Source of the DNA: a virus
Reading direction: 5' to 3' (one strand)
IMG/VR virus record: IMGVR_UViG_3300008111_000121
Location: 1 to 51,179 of that record
Length of the DNA stretch: 51,179 nucleotides
The notes beneath the pieces were generated by a model that did no database searches, had not been told where the DNA came from, and saw only the letters and a list, made by a program, of their open reading frames with translations. The position numbers were made by a program, and so were the translations under genes. Below are positions 20,901-29,653 of this stretch, piece by piece (position 1 is the stretch's first letter; the number at the start of each line of letters is the position of its first letter).

Positions 20901-22609
20901 TAGTTAAAGCAACTGCATCATATTCACAAGGAATTTGGGTTGAGGCTGCTACTAATGATTCTGCAATATTTTTAGATAATAATGGTTCAGTTCCAACTAT
21001 AGGTGTTTCATATAGAACATCGGCAGGGTATTTGCCACTAGCGTTTTCAACAAACGGCACCGAACGTATGCGCATAACAAGTGGGGGGAGTTATGAATTA
21101 AGAAATACAGTATTCTCAACATCAACAGATGTAACAACTACAACATACAAGCAATTATATCCAAGCGAATATAATATAGCTCAGATTGCAGTAAGAACTG
21201 ATGGACAATTTTATACAGGTGCTTTTAGTTTTAGAACCGCAGATGCTTCTAATGCAAATGTTCTTTTAGAACGTATGCGCATTCAATCTGATGGAACTAT
21301 TAGATTAAACGCAGGGGGAGAAACAACATCAGCAACTTTACAATTTTATGCTGACCCAACACCATCTAATGGAGCAAGCATAGCAGTTAGTTATTTAGGT
21401 TCAGGTTCTTATGGTCCTTTGACATTTGGCACAGGCGGAAGCGAGCGTATGCGCATAACCTCAAGCGGTAACATAGGTATAGGCACTACGAGTCCTGTAA
21501 CTCGTTTAAATTTAGCAGGAAGTTCAACACAATACATTACATTAACAAACGGTGGTGCAGACGGTGTTCCAAATGCAGTTCAAGGTGGTATAATAGGACA
21601 AGCAAGATTGTCTAATAATAACCTTGCTCAAATGGCTTCTATTCTATTTAGAAATCAAAATAGCGCTGCTTGGTATCTAGGTGAAATTACTTTTAACACT
21701 AATGGTACAGATGGTACTAATCCAAGTGTTTCACCTACCGAAAGAATGAGAATAAATTCTGATGGCTTGGTAGGTATAGGTACTACATCGCCAAGTGCAA
21801 ATTTAGAAGTTGTTGGAGGAAGTAATACCGCAACAAGTTTTGGTAGTTTTATAGTTAGGAATAGTTCTAATGCAGGTATGTCTTTTGGTGCATCTTCTAC
21901 TTCTTACGCTTGGATACAAGGGAATATTTATGGCACAGGAATAGCGCCTATTGTTTTACAATCTAATGGCGGTAACGTAGGTATTGGAATCACTAACCCT
22001 AATGTGCCTTTAGATGTTCAAGGGAATATTCGTATTAGAGGAGCAAGTTCTTCAAGCTATTTACTTTTTAATACTGATGGTTCAACAAATAATTATGGAG
22101 GCATAGAAGTTAATAATGACATTTCAAATGGAACTTCAATGCGTTTTTATAATCTTACATCAGGGAGTTTAACTGAGAAAATGCGTGTAACAAGTGGTGG
22201 TGATTTATTAGTAAATGCAACAGCAACCACTCAAGGAGCTAAGTTCTATGTAAATGGGATAGGTGCATTTGGAAGTGTATATGTTGGAGCATTAGGTACA
22301 GGAACTGTTTACTCAAATGCAGGATTCCTAACCAATACCAACCCTTCAGACAGAAGATTAAAAAACAATATCATACCACTTACCTATGGTCTATCTGATA
22401 TATTAAAATTAAATCCTGTTTCATATAATTGGAAAGATGGAACCAATGGTAAGCAATTTGGATTCATAGCACAAGAAGTACAAGAAATAATGCCTGATGC
22501 AGTAAAGCAAGGAGAGTATCTTGGACTTGAAAAAGACGCTATCTATTCAGCTTTGGTAAATGCAATTAAAGAACTTAAACAAGAATTAGACACTTTAAAA
22601 AACAAATAA
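17960..22609 (+). CDS. giant tail fibre protein 2 with C-terminal S74 auto-chaperone, 1549 aa
   Basis: The shaft is beta-rich. The N-terminal portion (LSSTDWNTFNNKQAAGNYMT ... GQTGAVSLTTDNIPEGATN) is paralogous to fibre 1. The rest carries many copies of GNVGIGTTSP and ERMRITSGG. The last ~90 residues are a peptidase S74/intramolecular chaperone domain: SDRRLKNNIIPL starts at S1463, then YNWKDGTNGKQFGFIAQEVQ, ending in a coiled coil. In this family the chaperone assists trimer folding and is cut off at the Ser-Asp bond. Expected to form a trimeric receptor-binding fibre. Confidence 0.9.
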   Translation: MALANITNNILTDTGVNVSSLTPTSTTISTTAPLQGGGDLSANRTLSITQSGTSANGFLSSTDWNTFNNKQAAGNYMTSLTGEATGTGPGATAVILNNASVTAKVLTGVNITGGSISASDSILTAFGKVQNQINGLIGSSIYQGVWNAATNTPTLQSGVGVRGYYYIVNVAGTTNLDGITDWFVGDWAIFDGTAWQQVDNTDAVVSVNGQTGAVSLTTDNIPEGATNQYFLNSRARAALSFAAGSGAYNSTTGVITIPTNTSQLTNGANFITLASLSGTAPIQYNSSTGAISITQSGTSSNGFLSSTDWNTFNNKQSALTNPVTGTGTTNYLPKFTGTSTIGNSSLQDDGSNVFLSNGYYISTRTDNTSVLRTHLLMQRGSGAGTYADIFTAGDTANGVASMQFGFNSSAKMILTASGNLGLGVTPSAWGSGSTAFEIGNGAIWKSGSRSVDWIANGYYDGTNYIYNLTNAATFYRQYDGQHQWHQAPSGTAGNAISFTQAMTLDASGNLLLGGTSTNSGRLQVTGTANNWTQTILASTTSGQSYGLLVTAGTTSTDASFYVRNAAGTSPYLYIRGDGNVGIGTTSPTAKLEVVGGTINNQIARFITADFPTHSIGLGVDGAGSEWGASIFQDDVKRFTIDGNGGILVGSSYQSSNAPANGAIIQGNVGIGTSSPGTKLQVNSTAGTYGITNTNGTVTIGTYIEASNTYASFGTSSNHPIGFFTNNNAPQMYINTSGNVGIGTTSPNNNTISAFDALTIGKTSTSSSALVFTNGSSTIWGFNYANASKYTLSSSTDLAFETGASWSEKMRITSVGNVLVGTTTATGSLNTEITINNSSAGNYAGIGFKTADTNRGYIGATSTSIEIGAIGFTSFYTGGGFERMRITSGGNVVIGNTVPSNVGLTIYGSNAATIYQTANTGTGAANGFYVGHTGDISYIWNYNNYPTVFATNNTERMRITSGGQVCINTSGGTSGGVFHPFIVKATASYSQGIWVEAATNDSAIFLDNNGSVPTIGVSYRTSAGYLPLAFSTNGTERMRITSGGSYELRNTVFSTSTDVTTTTYKQLYPSEYNIAQIAVRTDGQFYTGAFSFRTADASNANVLLERMRIQSDGTIRLNAGGETTSATLQFYADPTPSNGASIAVSYLGSGSYGPLTFGTGGSERMRITSSGNIGIGTTSPVTRLNLAGSSTQYITLTNGGADGVPNAVQGGIIGQARLSNNNLAQMASILFRNQNSAAWYLGEITFNTNGTDGTNPSVSPTERMRINSDGLVGIGTTSPSANLEVVGGSNTATSFGSFIVRNSSNAGMSFGASSTSYAWIQGNIYGTGIAPIVLQSNGGNVGIGITNPNVPLDVQGNIRIRGASSSSYLLFNTDGSTNNYGGIEVNNDISNGTSMRFYNLTSGSLTEKMRVTSGGDLLVNATATTQGAKFYVNGIGAFGSVYVGALGTGTVYSNAGFLTNTNPSDRRLKNNIIPLTYGLSDILKLNPVSYNWKDGTNGKQFGFIAQEVQEIMPDAVKQGEYLGLEKDAIYSALVNAIKELKQELDTLKNK
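19690..21800 (+). repeat. interspersed ~25-bp DNA repeats within fibre 2
   Basis: Two repeat families are near-identical in DNA. GAACGTATGCGCATAACA (encoding ERMRIT) occurs near 20602, 20819 and 21062, with variants near 20386, 21270 and 21447. GTAGGTATAGGTACTACA (encoding VGIGTT) occurs near 20170 and 21772, with variants near 19694, 19961 and 21471. The DNA-level identity suggests recent duplication or gene conversion. Confidence 0.6.
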
Positions 22610-22611
22610 AA

Positions 22612-22968
22612 ATGGCAACAACAGTATTTGAATGGGTAATCAGCCAATTAAATTGCGCTGTAGAATCAGAAGGTTTACCTGACGTTATCAATGTAATACA
22701 TTGGCGTTATAACGCAACACAAGTAGATGGAGACAAAACTTACTTCGCTGACACCTATGGTGCATCAAGCGTAGCACAACCAAATCCACAAGACTTTATC
22801 CCTTACGCTGATGTAACTGAGGCTGAAGTTATTGGATGGTTAGAAGAAATCCTTCCTGTGGAAGCTATGCAGGCAAGTCTTGAGGCTAACATTGCGCTAC
22901 AAATTAACCCTGTTGAGGTGACATTACCATTACCTTGGTTACCACAACCTACACCTCCAACTTTGTAG
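22612..22968 (+). CDS. conserved phage protein next to fibre gene, 118 aa
   Basis: MATTVFEWVISQLNCAVESE... with IHWRYNATQVDGDKTYFADT, and a Pro-rich end (LPLPWLPQPTPPTL). The pattern FEW....L.C ... V..IHWR resembles small phage proteins found after tail fibre genes (a DUF7936-like group, from memory). It starts three bases after the fibre stop. May be a fibre-assembly helper or small tail protein; function unknown. Confidence 0.55.
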   Translation: MATTVFEWVISQLNCAVESEGLPDVINVIHWRYNATQVDGDKTYFADTYGASSVAQPNPQDFIPYADVTEAEVIGWLEEILPVEAMQASLEANIALQINPVEVTLPLPWLPQPTPPTL

Positions 22969-23016
22969 TTCAATAAATATTTATTACTTTTACATTATTA
23001 AATCAAATCAAATAAA

Positions 23017-23403
23017 ATGAAGTACAAAGACCTAAACATTTTAGTAGCATCTATCAATGCTGTTATTGGCGGACAAGAAACAAAAGTTCAGAAGAAGTTA
23101 TTCAAGTTGTACGAAAAGGTTAAGCCTTTCCACGAATCTTATAACGCTCAGCGTGATGAGTTACGTTTGGATAATGCCGCAACGGATGACAAGGGTATTC
23201 TTTTAATGGACGAAAAAGGTGAATACAAATTCAATAAGGAAGGCGTAAAGAAGCTGACCAAAGACATTGAAGCCTTAAACGAGAAAGAATTTGACTTCAA
23301 ACCTATTGAGGTTATCAATACCAATGGATTAGAGAAGTTTACGTTTCTTGAAGATTGGACTACAGGAATCACTTTTGTTAAGGAAGAAGAGGAAGAACTC
23401 TAA
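23017..23403 (+). CDS. hypothetical helical protein, 128 aa
   Basis: MKYKDLNILVASINAVIGGQ... Long amphipathic helices (KVQKKLFKLYEKVKPFHESY, KEGVKKLTKDIEALNEKEFD) and an acidic tail (VKEEEEEL). The start has the leader AAATCAAATCAAATAAAATG. First gene of the block that leads into terminase. Its stop overlaps the next start (TAATG). Unrecognised. Confidence 0.65.
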   Translation: MKYKDLNILVASINAVIGGQETKVQKKLFKLYEKVKPFHESYNAQRDELRLDNAATDDKGILLMDEKGEYKFNKEGVKKLTKDIEALNEKEFDFKPIEVINTNGLEKFTFLEDWTTGITFVKEEEEEL

Positions 23404-23630
23404 TGGATATTCGTAAAATATCAATAGGACCGGACTATAAGGGTGGTGCTATGCACTATCTTGTAGGGCAGAAAGTCCTTGGCGATACTAACGAAATACA
23501 CCTTATCAAATTTGATATAGAGAAGCAATCTATCAAGATTTACATCATAAACGAGAAGGCGGAGGTTGTACTTTGGAAAGAGTTCAATTCCACCATTCCT
23601 ATATCCATTGAATATAACATCAACATCTAA
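23403..23630 (+). CDS. hypothetical beta-rich protein, 75 aa
   Basis: MDIRKISIGPDYKGGAMHYL then VGQKVLGDTNEIHLIKFDIE, ending TIPISIEYNINI: a compact mostly beta protein. Coupled by TAATG overlaps at both ends. It sits in a conserved-looking row of small genes before TerL. Function unknown. Confidence 0.6.
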   Translation: MDIRKISIGPDYKGGAMHYLVGQKVLGDTNEIHLIKFDIEKQSIKIYIINEKAEVVLWKEFNSTIPISIEYNINI

Positions 23631-24193
23631 TGAGGTCGCCATTCTATTTCATAGCCAAGCCGGTTAATGGAAAGCGATACGACAACACAAAAGAGATAGG
23701 AGGTATTGAACTTATTGTCAGTACATCTGAGGAGGACCACAAGTTCTCTAATCGATTTGCAGAGGTCGTTGAACTTCCATTGGGGTATAAAGGACCCATT
23801 AAACGAGGTGACACTTTACTTGTGCACCATAACGTATTTAAGTTTTATAATGATATGCGGGGTAGGCAAAAGAGTGGCAAGTCTTTTTTTAAAGACGACC
23901 TATTCTTTATAGAGACGGAGCAGTTTTTTATGTATAAGCAGGACTCCACGTGGAACGCTTATGATAGATTTTGTTTTGTCAAGCCTATCCCCACTACACA
24001 AAGCTATATCAAGAAGCCATTTACCAATGAGCCACTTGTTGGTATAATGAAGTACCCCAATCAATATTTGATTGATAAAGGCATTAAAGCAGGTGATATG
24101 GTTTGCTTTTCTCCGGATAGTGAATACGAGTTTACCGTAGATGATGAGAAGTTATATCGGATGTATGACCATCAAATAACAATCAAACTATGA
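23630..24193 (+). CDS. hypothetical protein with GroES-like barrel features, 187 aa
   Basis: Residues 48-90 (VELPLGYKGPIKRGDTLLVH then HNVFKFYNDMRGRQKSG) and 150-187 (GIKAGDMVCFSPDSEYEFTV, DDEKLYRMYDHQITIKL) show a GD.L.V.H ... Y.F.VD..KLYR pattern like a GroES-type beta barrel. This is only a fold guess. Translational coupling with the genes on both sides is evident. It may have a chaperone or virion role; no family is claimed. Confidence 0.5.
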   Translation: MRSPFYFIAKPVNGKRYDNTKEIGGIELIVSTSEEDHKFSNRFAEVVELPLGYKGPIKRGDTLLVHHNVFKFYNDMRGRQKSGKSFFKDDLFFIETEQFFMYKQDSTWNAYDRFCFVKPIPTTQSYIKKPFTNEPLVGIMKYPNQYLIDKGIKAGDMVCFSPDSEYEFTVDDEKLYRMYDHQITIKL

Positions 24194-24663
24194 ATCTAAT
24201 CACATTCGACAATATTATCAAAGACCCAATATCCTATGTATCAGATATACACTTGCACGGGTTTCAAGACGTGGCAGATGGTGACAACGTTTTCAAAAAC
24301 ATTCAGCCAAGAGACGCTAACGATGAGTTTGCCGTATACTGCCGTGAACTATTTAATGGTTATAAAGTAGCATTCAATTTTGTTAGAAAGTCTCCTGAGG
24401 GTCAGAAAGAACCCAACTTTATCCATACGGATGAGATGATGGGTGACCTTACTTGCATTCTCTATCTAAACGAGGAGTCACCAAATGCAGATGGTACAAC
24501 AATATATGACAATGATGAAAAGCCTATATTTACAATGTACTCTAAGTTCAATCGTATGATAGCATTCAGTTCGGTTCTTCCGCACTCGAGGAATATTTTT
24601 GAGAATTTTGGACAGGGTGAAGATGCAAGATTGGTTCAGGTAGTATTTTTAAAAGCTAAGTAA
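24190..24663 (+). CDS. 2OG-Fe(II) oxygenase-like protein
   Basis: 157 aa. The facial triad is visible: H79 and D81 in FIHTDEMMGDLTCILYLN, H132 in LPHSRN, and R147 in DARLVQVVFL to bind 2-oxoglutarate. The spacing fits the DSBH fold of P4H-type dioxygenases. The likely chemistry is hydroxylation of a protein or nucleic-acid target using Fe(II), O2 and 2-oxoglutarate; the target is unknown. It overlaps both neighbours by one to four bases and lies two genes before TerL, so it is expressed with the packaging genes. Confidence 0.75.
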   Translation: MNLITFDNIIKDPISYVSDIHLHGFQDVADGDNVFKNIQPRDANDEFAVYCRELFNGYKVAFNFVRKSPEGQKEPNFIHTDEMMGDLTCILYLNEESPNADGTTIYDNDEKPIFTMYSKFNRMIAFSSVLPHSRNIFENFGQGEDARLVQVVFLKAK

Positions 24664-24950
24664 TGAGAGATACTAAAGAAATAAAACTACGAATTATTGA
24701 AGCGGGTTACAAAGCTGTCAACCATCTTGTAAAGGTGGCTGAAGAGGATATTATTAATACCGAGTCAGATACAGATGTGTCTGCCGATAAGATGAAGAAT
24801 GCAGCAGCAGCTAAGAAGTTAGCCATCTTTGATGCGTTTGAGATACTGAGTAGAATAGAAGCGGAGAAAGAAAATCTTGAGTCCGTTGAAAGAGGAATAA
24901 GTAAAACAGATACAAAACAAGGATTTGCAGAAAGAAGGTCAAAACAATAA
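24663..24950 (+). CDS. probable terminase small subunit or TerL partner, 95 aa
   Basis: Helical and charged: MRDTKEIKLRIIEAGYKAVN..., with a helix-turn-helix-compatible N-terminal half and ending KQGFAERRSKQ. It overlaps the TerL frame by 26 bases, as small terminase genes often do. The ending GFAERRSKQ is also seen in small proteins preceding TerL in related phages (recall). Assigned by position and size, not by a proven domain. Confidence 0.45.
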   Translation: MRDTKEIKLRIIEAGYKAVNHLVKVAEEDIINTESDTDVSADKMKNAAAAKKLAIFDAFEILSRIEAEKENLESVERGISKTDTKQGFAERRSKQ

Positions 24951-27174
24951 TCTATGCCGTATAGTCGATAATCATATACCGGCTGCCGTTATCTCTAACA
25001 AAAATAGAGTGAGGTCGTGGCTATATGGGTATAACGACCAATACGATGTTGTTGTAATTTCAAAGACCGGACAGATAGGACAGATAGTAGAGATAGCAGG
25101 ATTAATTATTGCTCTTCCACTTGCTCCTGATAAGTGTCTTCAAAGACACTCCGCTAAAGCCGAACAGTATTGGGAGCGTCAGCCATTACCCCGTGAGTTA
25201 GCCAAGATACAATCCATATTTCAATGGAATGAAAAGCCAAAAGATTTTAAAGACCGTTGGGTCGATTATATAGAGCAGGAGTTTGACTACCGTGAACAGG
25301 GATATTGGTTTATGAACAATGGGGTCAAAACCTACATAACCGGCTCGCATTATATGTACTTGCAATGGTCAAGTATTGACGTGGGTTATCCTGACTTTCG
25401 TGAAGCCAATAGAATCTATTGGATATTTTGGGAAGCCTGTCGTGCAGACCCAAGGTCATTTGGTATGATATACCTAAAGATTAGACGTTCGGGGTTCTCG
25501 TTTATGTCATCCTCAGAGTGCGTGAACATAGGTACGCTCGCACGTGACGCACGTATAGGTATCTTATCTAAGACGGGTTCCGATGCTAAGAAGATGTTCA
25601 CCGATAAGGTTGTACCTATCAATAGCCGTCTACCATTCTTTTTCAAACCGGTGATGGATGGTATGGACAAGCCAAAAACTGAGTTGGCATATAGGGTACC
25701 GGCAGCAAAGATTACCAAGAAGAATATGTATGAGACTGACGACAATGATGTCGATGGACTTGATACATCAATAGATTGGAAGAATACTGAGGATAACTCA
25801 TACGATGGAGAGAAGCTACTATTCTTGGCTCACGATGAGTCTGCTAAATGGACTAAGCCTGTAAACATTAAAGAGAATTGGCGTGTAACCAAAACCTGTC
25901 TTCGCTTGGGTAGTAAGATTATTGGCAAGTGTATGATGGGTTCAACGTCCAATGCTTTAAGCAAAGGCGGGCAGAACTATAAAGATATTTACGAGGACTC
26001 AAATGTAAAAATCCGTAACGCCAACGGGCAGACCAAGAGTGGTCTATATGCCATATTTATTCCGATGGAGTGGAATATGGAGGGATTCATTGACAAGTAT
26101 GGTCATCCTGTGTTTCGTAAACCTGAGGAGCCTATTATGGGTGTGGATGGTGTTATGATAAAGAACGGAGCCATTGACTATTGGGAAGCGGAGGTTGACT
26201 CATTGAAAAATGATGCTGACGCACTGAACGAGTTTTACCGTCAGTTCCCACGTACAGAGTCTCACGCTTTTCGTGATGAGAGCAAGCAAGCCTTGTTTAA
26301 CCTGACCAAGATATATCAGCAGATTGACTATAACGACTCAATGATTAAAGAGCATTACCTTACTCGAGGAATGTTTTCTTGGAAGGATGGTATTAAGGAT
26401 ACGCAGGTAGTTTGGACCCCGGACCCAAGAGGTAGGTTCAATATAAGTTGGGCACCACCTAAGCATATGCAAAACAACATACACATCCGAAATGGGATAA
26501 AGTATCCCGGTAACGAGCACCTTGGCTCTTTTGGATGTGACTCTTATGACATATCAGCGGTTGTTGGAGGCAGGGGGTCTAATGGCTCTTTGCACGGTAT
26601 GACTAAGTTCCATATGGACGATGCGCCTGTCAATGAGTTTTTCTTGGAGTATATTGCCCGTCCACAAACAGCAGAAATATTTTTTGAGGAAGTATTAATG
26701 GCTTGTGTTTTCTATGGAATGCCTATCTTAGTAGAGAATAACAAACCGAGACTTTTGTATCATTTGAAAAACAGAGGTTACAGAGGTTTCTCAATCAATA
26801 GACCTGACAAGCAAATGGCAAAGCTGACAAAGACTGAGCGGGAGTTAGGTGGTATACCAAACTCATCTGAGGATGTTAAGCAAGCGCACGCTGCAGCCAT
26901 TGAGTCGTATATTGAGAAGTTTATAGGATTTGATTTAGAAGCTAAATATAGAGACCCGGAACAAATGGGTACAATGCCGTTCACAAGAACGCTTGAGGAT
27001 TGGGCAAAGTTTGACATTTCTGATAGAACTAAATTTGATGCCTCTATTAGTTCGGGTTTAGCCATTATGGCTAACCAAAAGCATCTATATGTTTCTGAGA
27101 AAAAAGAATCAAAATTAATTATTAACTTCGCTAAATATAAGAACGAAGGTACAACAAGTCAATTGATTAGATGA
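24925..27174 (+). CDS. terL: terminase large subunit
   Basis: A 749-aa frame. ATPase half: a degenerate Walker A (KIRRSGFSFMSSS, 185-197), Walker B LLFLAHDE (298-305) with the catalytic Glu, and the coupling region GSTSNALSKGG. Nuclease half: GCDSYD with D539/D542, MPILVENNK, and a late acidic site. The frame has no early ATG. The first possible start is TTG at its left end, overlapping the previous gene, and residues from about 37 on (NDQYDVVVISKTGQIGQIV) look conserved. This suggests non-ATG, coupled initiation. The 16-bp palindrome lies in codons 70-75. Confidence 0.88.
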   Translation: MQKEGQNNNLCRIVDNHIPAAVISNKNRVRSWLYGYNDQYDVVVISKTGQIGQIVEIAGLIIALPLAPDKCLQRHSAKAEQYWERQPLPRELAKIQSIFQWNEKPKDFKDRWVDYIEQEFDYREQGYWFMNNGVKTYITGSHYMYLQWSSIDVGYPDFREANRIYWIFWEACRADPRSFGMIYLKIRRSGFSFMSSSECVNIGTLARDARIGILSKTGSDAKKMFTDKVVPINSRLPFFFKPVMDGMDKPKTELAYRVPAAKITKKNMYETDDNDVDGLDTSIDWKNTEDNSYDGEKLLFLAHDESAKWTKPVNIKENWRVTKTCLRLGSKIIGKCMMGSTSNALSKGGQNYKDIYEDSNVKIRNANGQTKSGLYAIFIPMEWNMEGFIDKYGHPVFRKPEEPIMGVDGVMIKNGAIDYWEAEVDSLKNDADALNEFYRQFPRTESHAFRDESKQALFNLTKIYQQIDYNDSMIKEHYLTRGMFSWKDGIKDTQVVWTPDPRGRFNISWAPPKHMQNNIHIRNGIKYPGNEHLGSFGCDSYDISAVVGGRGSNGSLHGMTKFHMDDAPVNEFFLEYIARPQTAEIFFEEVLMACVFYGMPILVENNKPRLLYHLKNRGYRGFSINRPDKQMAKLTKTERELGGIPNSSEDVKQAHAAAIESYIEKFIGFDLEAKYRDPEQMGTMPFTRTLEDWAKFDISDRTKFDASISSGLAIMANQKHLYVSEKKESKLIINFAKYKNEGTTSQLIR
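25134..25149 (+). repeat. 16-bp dispersed near-palindrome, copy 6 (inside terL)
   Basis: Exact GTGTCTTCAAAGACAC, read as Lys-Cys-Leu-Gln-Arg-His. The reading frame differs from that of copies 5 and 8, so conservation of the DNA, not the peptide, is the constant. Confidence 0.8.
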
Positions 27175-29606
27175 AAAATGTAACAATCAACATAAACACG
27201 GCAGTATTTCCAAGTCAAATGGCAACTGATGCTGAAAAAGCAACTGATGCATTTGGGTTGCAAGTCGGGCAAGCCATCCAATATGAGTGGTTCCGTAAAG
27301 ATGGTAACTCGTGTAGATACTATGGTCAATGGAGAGATTTTCGTAGACTTAGATTGTATGCACGTGGAGAACAATCAATTGCTAAATACAAAAATGAATT
27401 AGCGATTGACGGAGATTTATCTTATCTAAATTTAGATTGGACTCCTGTTCCTATCCTTCCAAAGTTTATTGATATTGTTGTTAACGGAATGTCTGACCGT
27501 TTATTTAAAGTAAAAGCATATGCGCAAGATGCGATGTCTCAATCAAAGAGAAGTAAGTATCAAGAAATGCTTGAGACACAAATGGCAGGTAAACCTGTTC
27601 TTACAAAGATTCAAGAGTTAACAGGAGTAGACCCATTTATGATGGACCCTGAAGAACTTCCTGAAACAGACGAAGAGTTATCATTATATATGCAGCTTCA
27701 TTATAAGCCTGCAATTGAAATAGCCGAAGAAACTGCAATCAATACAATCTTTGATGACAATCATTATGATGACATCAGAAAGAGATTGGATTATGATATT
27801 GCTGTTATTGGTATTGGTGTAGCTAAGCACGAGTTCTTACAAGGAGAAGGCGTTAAGATTTCTTACGTAGACCCTGCTAACATTGTATACAGCTATACAG
27901 AAGACCCATTCTTTAAAGATTGTTTTTATTGGGGTGAAATTAAAACGCTTCCAATAACAGAGTTAATGAAGATTGACCAATCATTAACAAGAGAAGATTT
28001 ACAAGAGATTACACAATACAGTCAATCGTGGTATGACTACTACAACGTAGCGCAGTTCTACGAGAATGATATGTTCTATAGAGACACTTGCACTCTTATG
28101 TATTTCAATTATAAAACGACTAAAAAAGTTGTCTATAAAAAGAAGTATCTTGAGAATGGTGGTACTCGTGTAATTGAGAAAGATGAAAAGTTCAACCCTC
28201 CGACTGAAATGATGGAGGAAGGTAACTTTGAAAAGATTGAAAAAACAATTGACGTTTGGTATGAAGGTATTATGGTAATGGGTACTAACATCCTATTACA
28301 ATGGAAGATGTCTGAGAATATGGTTCGTCCTAAGTCAGCGTCTCAACACGCTTTACCAAACTATGTAGCTTGTGCTCCTCGTATGTACAAAGGAGTTATT
28401 GAATCACTATGTCGCAGAATGATACCATTCGCTGATTTGATTCAGGTTACGCACTTAAAACTACAACAAGTTATTGCACGTACTGTACCTGATGGTGTAT
28501 TCATTGATGCTGATGGCTTAAATGAAATTGACTTAGGTACGGGTAACGCATACAATCCTGAGGATGCACTTAGATTATATTTCCAAACAGGTAGTGTAAT
28601 TGGTAGAAGCTATACTCAAGATGGTGACTTTAACAATGCAAGAGTGCCTATCACTCAGTTGACATCTAACTCAGGTGCAGCTAAAACGCAGATGTTAATC
28701 ACCAATATGAATCACTACATTGATATGATTAGGTCGGTGACCGGTCTTAACGAAGCAAGAGATGGTTCTACCCCTGACCCTAACGCATTGGTTGGTGTTC
28801 AGAAGTTAGCTGCATTAAGTTCTAATACAGCAACAAGACATATCCTTGACTCTTCATTGTTTATATATCGTTCATTAGCTGAAGCTATTACTTACAGGGT
28901 TGGCGATATATTAGAGTACTCAGACTTTAAGGATGAGTTTATCAATCAAATTGGTAAATACAACGTGTCAATCTTAAACGAGATTAACGACTTATACATT
29001 TACGACTTTGGTATATTCATTGAGGTTTCTCCTGATGAAGAGCAAAAAGCACAACTTGAGGCTAACATTCAGATGGCACTTTCTAAAGGTGACATCAACC
29101 TTGAGGACGCTATTGACATCCGTGAGATTCGTAATCTTAAATTGGCTAACCAATTACTTAAGGTTAAGAGAGTTAGAAACCAAGAACGTGAAGAGAAGAT
29201 GGCTATGCAGAAGCAATCAATTATTGCTCAGCAACAATTGAAGTCTCAAGAGATGGCTTCTCAAGCTGCAATGCAAAAGATTGAAATGGAGACAAACTCT
29301 AAGATGCAGATTAAGCAAGCTGAAGTGGCATTTGAAATTCAGAAACTTGAGAAGGAAGCTGAAATGAAAGCGTTACTTATGAGAGAAGAGTTCCAATACA
29401 ATATGCAATTGCAAGGAATAGAGGTTGGCAATTTAACTGAAAGAGAGAAAATGAAAGAAGATGCGAAAGCAAAAAGAATTAGTCAACAAAATACCGAGCA
29501 ATCCAAATTAATCAATCAAAGAAAAAATAATCTACCTCCAATGAACTTTGAGTCAAATGAGGATAGTTTAGATGGCTTTGATATGGCGGAATTTGAACCT
29601 CGATAA
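27171..29606 (+). CDS. portal protein, 811 aa
   Basis: Starts at the ATGA overlap with the terL stop. Helix-rich with a clip and wing region (FGLQVGQAIQYEWFRKDGNS ...), and a long stem of helices with a conserved-looking Asn/Glu-rich part (SVTGLNEARDGSTPDPNALV). The C-terminal barrel-like coiled coil (about 630-770) is rich in Gln/Glu/Met (QQQLKSQEMASQAAMQKIEM). The last 40 residues are acidic. Length and place between TerL and a scaffold-like gene match podovirus portals. The dodecameric ring is inferred. Confidence 0.85.
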   Translation: MKNVTININTAVFPSQMATDAEKATDAFGLQVGQAIQYEWFRKDGNSCRYYGQWRDFRRLRLYARGEQSIAKYKNELAIDGDLSYLNLDWTPVPILPKFIDIVVNGMSDRLFKVKAYAQDAMSQSKRSKYQEMLETQMAGKPVLTKIQELTGVDPFMMDPEELPETDEELSLYMQLHYKPAIEIAEETAINTIFDDNHYDDIRKRLDYDIAVIGIGVAKHEFLQGEGVKISYVDPANIVYSYTEDPFFKDCFYWGEIKTLPITELMKIDQSLTREDLQEITQYSQSWYDYYNVAQFYENDMFYRDTCTLMYFNYKTTKKVVYKKKYLENGGTRVIEKDEKFNPPTEMMEEGNFEKIEKTIDVWYEGIMVMGTNILLQWKMSENMVRPKSASQHALPNYVACAPRMYKGVIESLCRRMIPFADLIQVTHLKLQQVIARTVPDGVFIDADGLNEIDLGTGNAYNPEDALRLYFQTGSVIGRSYTQDGDFNNARVPITQLTSNSGAAKTQMLITNMNHYIDMIRSVTGLNEARDGSTPDPNALVGVQKLAALSSNTATRHILDSSLFIYRSLAEAITYRVGDILEYSDFKDEFINQIGKYNVSILNEINDLYIYDFGIFIEVSPDEEQKAQLEANIQMALSKGDINLEDAIDIREIRNLKLANQLLKVKRVRNQEREEKMAMQKQSIIAQQQLKSQEMASQAAMQKIEMETNSKMQIKQAEVAFEIQKLEKEAEMKALLMREEFQYNMQLQGIEVGNLTEREKMKEDAKAKRISQQNTEQSKLINQRKNNLPPMNFESNEDSLDGFDMAEFEPR

Positions 29607-29625
29607 AAATGTCAAAATTTTTGTA

Positions 29626-29633
29626 TAAGTTTG
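29626..29633 (+). promoter_or_regulatory. TAnnTTTG promoter element before the scaffold gene
   Basis: TAAGTTTG, followed by a short leader (TATAAATTAAATTAAATCAAATG), 21 bases before the ATG. Another nearby TTTTTG is at the wrong spacing to be the -33 element. Confidence 0.45.
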
Positions 29634-29653
29634 TATAAATTAAATTAAATCAA

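Noticed and set aside
13333-22609. Diversity-generating retroelement target in the fibre genes
   Set aside because: No reverse transcriptase, template repeat or lectin-type variable end is present in the window; the repeats are structural modules.
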